From Verrucosispora sp. WMMD573 (GTDB lineage: Bacteria > Actinomycetota > Actinomycetes > Mycobacteriales > Micromonosporaceae): 64,000 nt of DNA. Location of the stretch: assembly GCF_027497175.1 (NCBI RefSeq), contig NZ_CP114901.1, positions 2,232,001 through 2,296,000 on the forward strand. The letters run 5' to 3'. Shown one piece after another: positions 25,657 through 33,005 of the stretch (position 1 is its first letter; the number at the start of each line of letters is the position of its first letter). The notes beneath the pieces are model-generated. The model searched no databases, was not told where the DNA came from, and saw only the letters and a program-made list of their open reading frames with translations. The translations under genes and the position numbers were made by a program.

Positions 25657-26910
25657 TCAGACGAACGCGGGTTCGGGACGGGATTCGTCGGCCGGTGGTT
25701 GGGCCGGCGGGCGGCCGAGCGCGGGGTCGGCGGCACCCCGGGCGGCGTGCCGGGCGAGCAGCGTCCAGTTGGTGACGGCGAGCGTGCCGAGCAGCAGGGT
25801 GAAGCCGACCAACGAGGTCGCCATCAGCCACGGGCTGATCGGCGAGACCGCCTGGTCCACCGGCAGCAGCCCGTACGCCACCCAGGGATGGCGGCCGACC
25901 TCGCGGGCGATCCAGCCGAGGATCAGCGCCACGAACGGCAGTGGCAGGGTGAGCATGATCAGCCAGAGCGGGAACCGGAGGCGGATGATCCAGTCCCGCC
26001 AGAGCAGTGGGACGAGCAGCCAGAGCAGGCCGAGGGCGAAACCGATGAGGATCATGAAGCCGAGCCCGACGCTGGACAGCGGGGGAGGTAGGTAGTCGCC
26101 GGGGCCGAACCTGGCCGTCCAGTCGGCGATCAGCGTGTCGGCTTCGGGGTTGCCGCCGAACTTGGTGGGTTGTACCCCGCCCACCGGCCCGAACTGGGCA
26201 AAGCCGAACCCCTGCACGAGGGTGATCGCCAGCGCGGCGGTGACCAGCCCGATCCGCAGCGAGGTGCGGAACAGCGCATGGTCGGCGGTACGCCGGTTGA
26301 GGTGCCAGGCGCTGACCGCCGCCATCAGCAGCCCGCCGGTGAGCAGCGCCGCCGACACCACGTGCCCGAGCGCCATCCACAGGGCCGGGTTGGTCAGCAG
26401 CGCCGCGAAGTCGGTCAGGTGGGCGACGCCGTCGCGTACCTCGTAGCCGACCGGGTTCTGCAACCAGGAGTTGGCCACCATGATCCAGAAAGCCGAGGCG
26501 TACGCGGTGATCGCGACCCCGTAGAGCAGTGCGAGATGCGTGCCGCGGCGCAGCCGGTGCCAGCCGAAGATCCACATGCCGAGGAATGTCGACTCCAGGA
26601 AGAAGGCGACCAGGGTCTCGATCGCCAACGGCGCGCCGAACACGTTGCCGACGTAGCGGGACAGTCCACTCCAGTTCAACCCGAACTGAAACTCCATCAC
26701 GATGCCGGTGGCGATGCCGAGCACGTAGTTGATCACGTAGAGCTGGCCCCAGAAACGGGTGAGCCGCTCCCAGTGATGGTTGCCGGTCAGCACCCAGGCG
26801 GTCTGCATCCCGACCAGCAGGGTGACCAGGCCGAGCGTGACAGCCACGAAGAGGAAATGGATCGAGGCGGTCGTGGCGAACTGCAGACGAGCGAGGAGCA
26901 GGGCGTCCAT
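25657..26910 (-). CDS. cydA: Cytochrome bd oxidase subunit I
   Basis: Catalytic, haem-bearing subunit of cytochrome bd, which oxidises quinol and reduces oxygen at high affinity. At 417 residues it is shorter than E. coli CydA (~520) and has the short Q-loop form. The haem b595 ligand region is at TTASIHFLFVAVTLG, then conserved FEFGLNW-like FQFGLNW and FFLESTFLGMWIFGWHRL. The segment AREVGRHPWVAYGLLPVDQAVSP follows the Q-loop. First gene of the cyd operon; a dyad upstream (26956-26972) could be its operator. Confidence 0.95.
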   Translation of the reverse strand: MDALLLARLQFATTASIHFLFVAVTLGLVTLLVGMQTAWVLTGNHHWERLTRFWGQLYVINYVLGIATGIVMEFQFGLNWSGLSRYVGNVFGAPLAIETLVAFFLESTFLGMWIFGWHRLRRGTHLALLYGVAITAYASAFWIMVANSWLQNPVGYEVRDGVAHLTDFAALLTNPALWMALGHVVSAALLTGGLLMAAVSAWHLNRRTADHALFRTSLRIGLVTAALAITLVQGFGFAQFGPVGGVQPTKFGGNPEADTLIADWTARFGPGDYLPPPLSSVGLGFMILIGFALGLLWLLVPLLWRDWIIRLRFPLWLIMLTLPLPFVALILGWIAREVGRHPWVAYGLLPVDQAVSPISPWLMATSLVGFTLLLGTLAVTNWTLLARHAARGAADPALGRPPAQPPADESRPEPAFV

Positions 26911-26955
26911 GTCGGCTCTCCCGGGGACGGGGGTCGATGCAGATAGGGAGCCTAC

Positions 26956-26972
26956 ACGTAGCGAAGCTACGT
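26956..26972. promoter_or_regulatory. Dyad upstream of cydA, candidate operator
   Basis: ACGTAGC-GAA-GCTACGT is a perfect 7-base inverted repeat, about 46 bases before the cydA start. It also contains CTACacGTAG. The gene set just downstream on the same strand's far side encodes a BlaI-type repressor, whose known relatives bind TAC/GTA-rich dyads. Assignment to that regulator is inference. Confidence 0.45.
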
Positions 26973-27024
26973 ATTGATCCGCGAACGGGTCGGGCCGGCA
27001 TGATCAGGGTTAGTTCAGGGTCGG

Positions 27025-27930
27025 TCAGCTCAGGAAGAGTAAGACGGGCAGGGCGGCCACGGTCGTGGTCACGGACAGCGCGGTGGCACCGATCAGCCGG
27101 GGCGGGCGCGCGGTGACCAGCAGTCGCTGCACCCGTACGTCCAGATCCTGGTCGCCCATGCCGAGCGCGCCGGCCGGGGTGATCCGGTTCCCGGCGGCGG
27201 CGAACCGGCGCAGCGCGCCGGCCAGCGGGGCCTCGGCGTGCAACTCGCGGGCCTTGTCGTCGGCGCGCATCTCGACCAGCAGCGAGACCCGCTCGTGTGC
27301 CTCCCGGACCCAGCGGAACCAGGGCAGCGCCCGGCAGAGCGCGGTGAACGGCAGCAGGACCAGGTCGTGTCGCTCCTGCGCGTGCGCCCGTTCGTGGGTC
27401 AGCACCGCCGCCAGTTCGGCCCGGTCGAGCAGGCTGAGCGTGCCCGCGCTGACCACCACCCGGGGCCTGACCCCGGGAAGGCAGTACGCCGCCGCACCCG
27501 GATGGTCGAGCACCAGCGCGCCCGGCACGGTCGGATCCCGTCGGGCGACCAGGGTGAGCAGATCCCGGTGCCGACGCTGGGCGCGTACCGCGCCGTGGAT
27601 GCTGCGTACCGTAGTGGTCAGCAGCACCGCCCCGATGCCGAGACCGACGCCGACCAACCCCAGGTGCACGGCGCCTAGACCGGCCGGCAGGGTGCCGTGC
27701 CAGAGGTCGTCAGCGAGCGCCAGCAGTGCGCTGCCGGTACCCCGCTGGTACGGGGTGAGACCCAGCGCGATCGGCAGACCCATCGCGGAAAGACCGACCC
27801 CCAGACCGATCGCCTGCCAGCACAGGATCGCCACCCGAGGGCTGCGCCACGTCCAGGTGGAACGGGCCAGCACCTGGGCGATCAGCCAGCACGCCACCAT
27901 CGAGGCGGCGAAGTGCAGGGTGTGCGCCAT
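27025..27930 (-). CDS. M56 family metallopeptidase (BlaR1-like)
   Basis: Membrane protease of 301 residues. Hydrophobic segments occur near residues 5-20, 40-55, 90-110 and at the extreme C-terminus, and the zinc motif is HERAH in AAVLTHERAHAQERHDL, within a cytoplasmic loop. It lacks the penicillin-binding sensor domain of true BlaR1. Proteins of this type are usually paired with a BlaI/MecI regulator, as here (next upstream gene, 10-base gap), and are thought to inactivate it. Signal unknown. Confidence 0.88.
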   Translation of the reverse strand: MAHTLHFAASMVACWLIAQVLARSTWTWRSPRVAILCWQAIGLGVGLSAMGLPIALGLTPYQRGTGSALLALADDLWHGTLPAGLGAVHLGLVGVGLGIGAVLLTTTVRSIHGAVRAQRRHRDLLTLVARRDPTVPGALVLDHPGAAAYCLPGVRPRVVVSAGTLSLLDRAELAAVLTHERAHAQERHDLVLLPFTALCRALPWFRWVREAHERVSLLVEMRADDKARELHAEAPLAGALRRFAAAGNRITPAGALGMGDQDLDVRVQRLLVTARPPRLIGATALSVTTTVAALPVLLFLS

Positions 27931-27940
27931 GGCGTCGCCC

Positions 27941-28519
27941 CTACCGCTCCGCGGCCTCGTCGGCCAGGCCGGCGCGCGACGTCCGGTCGGCCGGCGGCGG
28001 CTCGACCCGATTGGTCAGCCCGCGACCGGGGCTGTTTCCGGCATCGCCTCGCACGTCGCTTGTCGTCCGGTCCAGCCCGGGCGCCTCGTCCGTCGTCGGG
28101 GTCCGCCTCGGTGCGGCACCTGCCGGCTGGCCTTGCCCGGGTGCGTCGGCCGTCAGCCCGGCCTCCGCCGCGAGCGCGGCGCGCAGCACGTCGGCCTCGG
28201 TGCCGGTCACCGAGCGGGCGAATCGGACCAGCGCCGCGTCCCGACTGCCGCCCAGGTCGAGCGCGTCGAGCATGAGCTGGGCGATGTACGCCTCACGGCT
28301 GGCCGCGGCGCGGTAACGCCACGCCCGCCCTTCCCGCTCGCGCTGCACCATGCCCTTGCCGGCCAGCCGGTCCAACACGGTCATCACCGTGGTGTACGCC
28401 AACTCGCGTCCGTCCAGCGCCTCGGCCACCTCGCGCACGGTGACCCCGTCCGACGTGGCGGGAACCGTGTCCCACAGCACGTCCATCACCGCACGCTCAA
28501 GATCCCCCAGCCGAGTCAC
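27941..28519 (-). CDS. BlaI/MecI/CopY family repressor
   Basis: Winged-helix repressor of 192 residues. The first 125 are the family core: MTRLGDLERAVMDVLWD, VTVREVAEALDGRELAYTTVMTVLDRLAGKGMVQRERE and RYRAAASREAYIAQLMLDAL. The last ~60 residues are a charged disordered tail absent from typical members (~125 residues). In related systems the partner protease cleaves the repressor to open transcription. A CTAC-N5-GTAG dyad lies just upstream of its start (28529-28541) and could allow autoregulation. It may also act on cydA. Confidence 0.9.
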   Translation of the reverse strand: MTRLGDLERAVMDVLWDTVPATSDGVTVREVAEALDGRELAYTTVMTVLDRLAGKGMVQREREGRAWRYRAAASREAYIAQLMLDALDLGGSRDAALVRFARSVTGTEADVLRAALAAEAGLTADAPGQGQPAGAAPRRTPTTDEAPGLDRTTSDVRGDAGNSPGRGLTNRVEPPPADRTSRAGLADEAAER

Positions 28520-28528
28520 CCCGCAATC

Positions 28529-28541
28529 CTACCCCCCGTAG
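28529..28541. promoter_or_regulatory. CTAC...GTAG dyad upstream of the BlaI-type gene
   Basis: CTACCCCCCGTAG, followed by a further TAG, lies 10 bases before the repressor's start codon. The half-sites CTAC and GTAG also occur in the dyad upstream of cydA. The spacer is C-rich, so chance is not excluded. Confidence 0.3.
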
Positions 28542-28545
28542 TAGA

Positions 28546-28617
28546 CCCACCCCCACCCCGCACCCACCCCCACCCCGCACCCACCCCGCACCCACCCCGC
28601 ACCCACCCCCACACCCA
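28546..28617. repeat. Low-complexity CACCCACCCC repeat
   Basis: About seven degenerate copies of a 10-12 base unit CACCC(A)CCCCG occupy this stretch between the BlaI-type gene and the IS110 neighbourhood. No coding potential is credible in any frame. Confidence 0.85.
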
Positions 28618-28626
28618 TCTCCGCCG

Positions 28627-28690
28627 CGACAACTTCGGGGATAGTGCTGCTTCGTCACCACTCGACCCAGCAGTTTCCCGGAAGTTGTCC
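28627..28690. repeat. Palindromic element (CAACTTCC...GATA-TGCTG family), copy 2
   Basis: GACAACTTCGGGGATAGTGCTG (given here in parts: arm 28627-28648) pairs at about 19 of 22 positions with the arm at 28669-28690. The half-site matches the outer part of the palindrome at 3957-4014. Its sequence is independent of the tandem array that follows. The element lies in an intergenic stretch of 334 bases that otherwise contains only repeats. Confidence 0.65.
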
Positions 28691-28753
28691 GGATCTTGAG
28701 CGAGCACCCCGGCGACAGGCAGCAGGGGACGGAACGGGAGGAGGCGAGCGGGT

Positions 28754-28836
28754 GACGGACCCGGGGAGACGCAGGCCGGGGGAGACGACGGACCAGGGGG
28801 AGACGACGGACCGGGGGGAGACGACGGACCGGGGGG
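28754..28836. repeat. Tandem array GGGGAGACGACGGACC, left part
   Basis: Four to five degenerate copies of an 18-19 base unit (GGGGGAGACGACGGACCG, once GACGCAGGCC) run up to base 28836, where the sequence breaks into the IS110 element. The same unit resumes at 30301. The two parts were evidently one array before insertion. Confidence 0.85.
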
Positions 28837-28853
28837 TGTCCCTATGGGTTGTG

Positions 28854-30059
28854 TCAAGCAGCGAGGCGGGGTTCGTCCGCCGTTTTGGGCTGGTATGGCC
28901 GCTGGGTGCGAAGCATGGCGTGGAGAACGTCGACGCGGCGGCGGGCGAGGCAGATGAGGGCGGCGTTGTGTTTCTTGCCCTCAGCGCGTTTGCGGTCGTA
29001 GTAGGCGCGGCTGAGCGGGTCGGCGAGCGCGGCGAACGCAGACAGGAAGAACACGCGTTTCAGCTGCTTGTTGCCGCCCTTGGGTGGGTGTTCACCGCGG
29101 ATGCTGGTGCCGGAGCGGCGGGTGACCGGGGCCAAGCCGGCGTAGGCGGCCAGATGGCCGGGGGTGGGGAACGAGCTGCCGTCGCCGACTTCGAGCAGGA
29201 TTCGGGCTGCGGTCCTGACGCCGATGCCGGGCATCGAGGTCAGGACCGGGGCAAGAGGGTGCGTATCGAGCATCCCTTCGACCTGTTCGGCGACCTGGTC
29301 GCGTTGTCGCAGCAGGTCACGCAGGTTGTCGGCGAGTCGGGGAAGGACGGTCTCGGCGGCGGTGGTGCCCGGGACCACGACGGTCTGCGCGTCGAGTGCG
29401 GTGAAGATCTGCTCGACCAGGCGGGTACCCATGCGTGGCGCGCGGGCCTTGACGATCTCGGTGAGTTTCGCCCGGCCTGCCTTGCGCAGACCGGTGGGTC
29501 CGCCGCACCGCGAGAGCGCCTCGAGTACTGCGGGGTGCTGCAGCTTCGGTCCCAGGACGCGTTCCAGGGGTGGGTGGATCTGGGTGAGCAGGCCCCGGAT
29601 GCGGTTAGCCACGCGGGTGACCTCGCCGGCGAGGTCGTCGTCATAGCCGACCATCACCTCCAGTTCGGCCAGGGTCTCGTCGCCGGTGTCGACCCGACGC
29701 AGGGTGTGAGGCAGGGTGCGGGCGGCGTCGGCGATGACGTAGGCGTCGCGGGCGTCGGTCTTCGCGGTGCCCGGGTGCAGGTCGGCCAACCGGCGCATGA
29801 CCAGACCAGGCAGGTAGGCCACCTGGTGGCCGCAGGCGCGGGCGACCGCGACAGGCAGCGCACCGATCGAGGCGGGCTGGTCGACCACGGCCAGGATCCG
29901 ACCGTGGCGGGCGAGCTTGTCGAACAGTTTCCGCAGCCCGGTCTCGGTGTTGGGCAGGGTCGCGTCGTGCAGCCGCTTGCCCTCACGGTTCAACGCGACC
30001 GCGTGATGTCCTTCCTTGCCCACATCGAGTCCGATGAAGACGCCGAACCCGTCGTGCAC
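28854..30059 (-). CDS. IS110 family transposase/recombinase
   Basis: A 401-residue DEDD recombinase, probably intact. The N-terminal RuvC-like domain has GLDVGKEGHH (first Asp), AVVDQP in place of the usual acidic second element, and KTDARDAYVIAD (last Asp pair). The C-terminal Transposase_20 domain has MPGIGVRTAARILLEVGD near residue 300, followed by HLAAYAGLAPVTRRSGTS, with the catalytic serine expected in this part. The start is a GTG at 30059. Proteins of this family are guided by a structured RNA from the element's own end. Codon use is like the neighbours, so acquisition was from a similar genome. Confidence 0.93.
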   Translation of the reverse strand: MHDGFGVFIGLDVGKEGHHAVALNREGKRLHDATLPNTETGLRKLFDKLARHGRILAVVDQPASIGALPVAVARACGHQVAYLPGLVMRRLADLHPGTAKTDARDAYVIADAARTLPHTLRRVDTGDETLAELEVMVGYDDDLAGEVTRVANRIRGLLTQIHPPLERVLGPKLQHPAVLEALSRCGGPTGLRKAGRAKLTEIVKARAPRMGTRLVEQIFTALDAQTVVVPGTTAAETVLPRLADNLRDLLRQRDQVAEQVEGMLDTHPLAPVLTSMPGIGVRTAARILLEVGDGSSFPTPGHLAAYAGLAPVTRRSGTSIRGEHPPKGGNKQLKRVFFLSAFAALADPLSRAYYDRKRAEGKKHNAALICLARRRVDVLHAMLRTQRPYQPKTADEPRLAA

Positions 30060-30300
30060 AGCCTGCCCTCCTCACCGCAAGGTCCTGGCTCGGCCGCTGG
30101 TCACAGCGCCGGACTGCCGGCATCCACGTTACGGAGAGACCTACCCCACGGGCGGGGGTGGCCGGGTCCCTATCAGCGGTCCGCCGACGCCACCCGGCCC
30201 GGCGACAACACCCCCCGGATCATGCGAACGACAGGGGCAATCAGTCATACCGAGCCGGGCGACCGAGCAGTCCCCGGCTGGGGACGATCAAAAAGGTAAC
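30060..30300 (-). ncRNA. Candidate bridge RNA region of the IS110 element
   Basis: These 241 bases lie between the element's end and the transposase start, where IS110-type bridge RNAs are encoded. GTCCCTAT at 30166-30173 repeats exactly the bases 28838-28845 at the opposite end of the element, and GTTAC at 30128-30132 is complementary in the right sense to the GTAAC at the other terminus. Such matches are expected of the left and right donor guides in a donor-binding loop. Several G/C-rich hairpins can be drawn between them. No conserved protein is encoded. RNA boundaries are not known. Confidence 0.5.
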
Positions 30301-30521
30301 GGGCGGACTGGGGGAGACGCAGGCCGGGGGAGACGACGGACCGGGGGGAGACGACGGACCGGGGGGGGCGGACTGGGGGAGACGCAGGCCGGGGGAGACG
30401 ACGGACCGGGGGGAGACGACGGACCGGGGGGGCGGACTGGGGGAGACGCAGGCCGGGGGAGGCGACGGACTGGGGGAGACGACGGACTGGGGGAGACGCA
30501 GGCCGGGGGAGACGACGGAGC
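30301..30521. repeat. Tandem array GGGGAGACGACGGACC, right part
   Basis: About twelve degenerate copies of the unit seen at 28754-28836, in alternating forms (GAGACGACGGACCGG, GAGACGCAGGCCGGG, GGCGGACTGGGG). A higher-order period of roughly 60 bases is visible. The array is non-coding and polymorphism is likely. Confidence 0.85.
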
Positions 30522-30582
30522 GGAGGCCCGACGCTTGGCGGCTGCCCGTAAGCCGTGACCAACGGATGGCCGTGCCCAGGTC

Positions 30583-30658
30583 GGGGTTTCCGGGGAGCCC
30601 CGCCCGCGCAGGGATCAAGCCTGACCGCCCGGAGCGGGCGGGGCTCCCCGGAAACCCC
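30583..30658 (-). repeat. Long palindrome with conserved loop, copy 2
   Basis: A perfect 25-base stem (arms 30583-30607 and 30634-30658, beginning GGGGTTTCCGGGGAG) with a 26-base loop. Read on the minus strand, the loop region carries the same 26-base core as the palindrome at 4901-4975 (bases 30610-30635 are its exact complement). It lies 94 bases after the stop of the aldehyde-dehydrogenase-like gene and reads with it. Three partial copies of the stem's half (GGCTCCCCGGAAACCC) follow at 30642-30660, 30669-30687 and 30695-30710. Bases 30522-30752 contain nothing else recognisable. Confidence 0.8.
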
Positions 30659-30752
30659 CAAGAACGAAGGCTCCCCGGAAACCCCCACAGCGGGGGCTCC
30701 CCGGAAACCCACAAAGCGGGAGCCCCCGAGAACCCCCCAAGAGCGAGGAGAG

Positions 30753-31577
30753 TCAGACCCCCTTGGGGTGCCAGACGGTCTTCGTCTCCAGCAGGGCCGT
30801 CATCCGGCCGAGACCGGGATCCGCCGACCAGTCGTGGCCTGCCGGTGCCGGCCGGAGCACCCGCTTGAGGTTCTCCGCCGCCTTGACCTCCAGGTCGGCG
30901 GCCAGCTCCGGGTCGGTCACGCCGGTCAGGTCGATGGCGTTGACGTCCATGTGCGCGGCCAGCGTGGGTACGGTCTCCGGAAGCCGGCCGGTGAGGATGT
31001 TGACCACCCCGCCCGGCAGGTCGGAGGTGGCCAGCACCTCGGCCAGGGTCACCGCCGCCAGTGGCGCCGTCGGCGAGGCGGCCACCACCACCGTGTTGCC
31101 GGTGACGATCGCCGGGGCGATCACGCTGACCAGGCCGAGCAGGGCCGGTGTCTCGGGGGCGACCACCGCCACCACACCCGTCGGCTCGGGTGCCGACAGG
31201 TTGAAGTACGGCCCGGCGACCGGGTTCGCGCCCCCGTACACCTGCGGGAGCTTGTCCGACCAGCCGGCGTACCAGACCCAGCGGTCGGTGGCCGCGTCCA
31301 CCTCGTCGCCCGGCACGCCGAGCGCGACGAACTGCTCGCGTCGGCCCTCCAGCATCTCGGCGGCCCGGTAGAGGATCTGACCCCGGTTGTACGCGGTCGC
31401 CCCGGCCCACCCCTTCACCGCCGCACGGGCGGCCACCACGGCGTCCCGCGCATCCTTGCGGGAGGCCAGCGACACGTTGGAGTCCTGCACGAGATACGAC
31501 CGTCCCGACTCGCTACGCGGGAACTTCCCGCCGATGAAGAGTTTGTACGTCTTGCGTACCGCGACCCGCTCAGACAT
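30753..31577 (-). CDS. Truncated, cysteine-free aldehyde dehydrogenase homologue
   Basis: A 274-residue protein related to the first half of aldehyde dehydrogenases. It aligns with the N-terminal oligomerisation and cofactor-binding part (YKLFIGGKFPRSESGR, GWAGATAYNRGQILYRAAEML, VIAPAIVTGNTVVVAASPTAPLAAVTLAEVL, LPGGVVNILTG). The catalytic domain with the nucleophilic cysteine is missing, and the whole protein has no cysteine. The start ATG overlaps the stop of the full-length dehydrogenase by eight bases (ATGTCTGA), so the two are translationally coupled. The conserved-looking sequence suggests a structural partner of the enzyme and not decay. Confidence 0.8.
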   Translation of the reverse strand: MSERVAVRKTYKLFIGGKFPRSESGRSYLVQDSNVSLASRKDARDAVVAARAAVKGWAGATAYNRGQILYRAAEMLEGRREQFVALGVPGDEVDAATDRWVWYAGWSDKLPQVYGGANPVAGPYFNLSAPEPTGVVAVVAPETPALLGLVSVIAPAIVTGNTVVVAASPTAPLAAVTLAEVLATSDLPGGVVNILTGRLPETVPTLAAHMDVNAIDLTGVTDPELAADLEVKAAENLKRVLRPAPAGHDWSADPGLGRMTALLETKTVWHPKGV

Positions 31578-33000
31578 TGAGGTACGCCTCCAGCCCGTGC
31601 CGGCCGCCCTCGCGACCGTAGCCCGACTCCTTGTAGCCGCCGAACGGCGAGGTCGGGTCGAACTTGTTGAACGTGTTGGCCCACACCACACCGGCGCGCA
31701 GCCGGTCGGCCGTCCACAGGATCCGGGAGCCCTTTTCGGTCCAGATTCCGGCCGACAACCCGTACGGCGTGTTGTTGGCCTTCTCCACGGCCTCGGCCGG
31801 GGTGCGGAAGGTGAGCACGGACAGCACCGGGCCGAAGATCTCCTCGCGGGCGATCCGGTGGGCCTGGGTGACTCCGGTGAAGATGGTCGGCGCGAACCAG
31901 AAGCCGCGCTCGGGCAGCTCACAGGGGGGCGACCACTGCTGCGCGCCCTCGGCGGCACCGGCCGCGGTCAGGTCCCGGATGCGGGAGAGCTGGGCGGCGG
32001 AGTTGATGGCACCGATGTCGGTGTTCTTGTCCAGCGGGTCACCGAGACGCAGCTGGGCCATCCGCCGCTTGAGTGATTCCAGCACCTGCTCGGCGACGGA
32101 TTCCTGGACCAGCAGCCGGGAGCCGGCGCAGCAGACGTGCCCCTGGTTGAAGAAGATGCCGTTGACGATGCCCTCGACCGCCTGGTCGACCGGGGCGTCG
32201 TCGAAGACGATGTTGGCGGCCTTGCCGCCGAGTTCCAGGGTGAGCTTCTTGCGGCTGCCGGCGACCGCGCGGGCGATGGCCCGGCCGACGTCGGTGGAGC
32301 CGGTGAAGGCCACCTTGTCCACGCCGTCATGCTCGACAAGAGCCCGGCCGGTCTCGCCGGCGCCGGTGACGATGTTGACCACACCGGCCGGCAGGTCGGC
32401 CTGCTGGCAGATCTCGGCGAAGAGCAGCGCGGTGAGCGGGGTGGTCTCGGCCGGCTTGAGCACCACCGTGTTGCCGGCGGCCAGCGCCGGGGCGATCTTC
32501 CAGGCCAGCATCAGCAGCGGGAAGTTCCACGGGATGACCTGCGCGGCCACGCCGAGCGGCCGTGGGTTTGCGCCGAAGCCGGCGTGCGGCAGCTTGTCGG
32601 CCCAGCCGGCGTAGTAGAAGAAGTGGGCGGCGACCAGCGGCAGGTCGACGTCGCGGGACTCCTTGATCGGCTTGCCGTTGTCGAGTGACTCCAGCACGGC
32701 CAGCTCACGCGAGCGTTCCTGAATGATCCGGGCGATCCGGAACAGGTACTTGGCCCGGTCCCGGCCCGGCATCGGACCCCAGACCTTGTCGTACGCCTTG
32801 CGGGCCGCCCGGACCGCCCGGTCCACGTCCTGTGCGCCGCCCTCGGCGATCTCGGCCAGCACCTCCTCGGAGGCCGGGTTGATCGACTTGAAGCTGCCAC
32901 CGTCGGCCGGGTCGACGAACTTACCGTCGACGAAGAGCCCGTACGAGGGCTTGAGGTCTACCACCGAGCGTGACTCGGGGGCGGGTGCGTATTCGAACAT
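31570..33000 (-). CDS. Aldehyde dehydrogenase
   Basis: NAD(P)-dependent aldehyde oxidation to the acid, 476 residues. It has the cofactor region PWNFPLLMLAWKIAPALAAGNTVVLKPAE, GSTDVGRAIARAVA, the catalytic glutamate in LELGGKAANIVFDDA and the nucleophile in FFNQGHVCCAGSRLLVQ. The ATG at 33000 follows deoC by only five bases. In this position the obvious substrate is acetaldehyde released by deoxyribose-phosphate aldolase, giving acetate; that is inferred from context. Confidence 0.9.
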   Translation of the reverse strand: MFEYAPAPESRSVVDLKPSYGLFVDGKFVDPADGGSFKSINPASEEVLAEIAEGGAQDVDRAVRAARKAYDKVWGPMPGRDRAKYLFRIARIIQERSRELAVLESLDNGKPIKESRDVDLPLVAAHFFYYAGWADKLPHAGFGANPRPLGVAAQVIPWNFPLLMLAWKIAPALAAGNTVVLKPAETTPLTALLFAEICQQADLPAGVVNIVTGAGETGRALVEHDGVDKVAFTGSTDVGRAIARAVAGSRKKLTLELGGKAANIVFDDAPVDQAVEGIVNGIFFNQGHVCCAGSRLLVQESVAEQVLESLKRRMAQLRLGDPLDKNTDIGAINSAAQLSRIRDLTAAGAAEGAQQWSPPCELPERGFWFAPTIFTGVTQAHRIAREEIFGPVLSVLTFRTPAEAVEKANNTPYGLSAGIWTEKGSRILWTADRLRAGVVWANTFNKFDPTSPFGGYKESGYGREGGRHGLEAYLNV

Positions 33001-33005
33001 CGCGG

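Larger units (their letters stand above)
28837..30300 (-). mobile_element. IS110-family insertion sequence (~1.46 kb)
   Basis: The ends are inferred by comparing the interrupted tandem array with uninterrupted copies to its right (...GGACCGGGGGG then GGCGGACTGGGGG). The left end begins TGTCCCTATGGG, and the right end finishes AAAAAGGTAAC. There are no obvious terminal inverted repeats and no clear target duplication, both normal for IS110. It carries one transposase gene on the minus strand and about 240 non-coding bases upstream of it. End positions are uncertain by a few G residues. Confidence 0.8.

Noticed and set aside
30177..30183. CGGTCCG as target guide of the bridge RNA
   Set aside because: It matches the left flank GGACCG, but lies only three bases from the donor guide and G/C-rich matches of this length are expected by chance here.
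28644..30299. 551-codon frame antisense to the transposase
   Set aside because: Low-complexity glycine/arginine-type sequence crossing repeats; the minus-strand transposase is unmistakable.
30301..30521. CRISPR array
   Set aside because: The units are contiguous, without unique spacers of constant size, and no cas gene is near.
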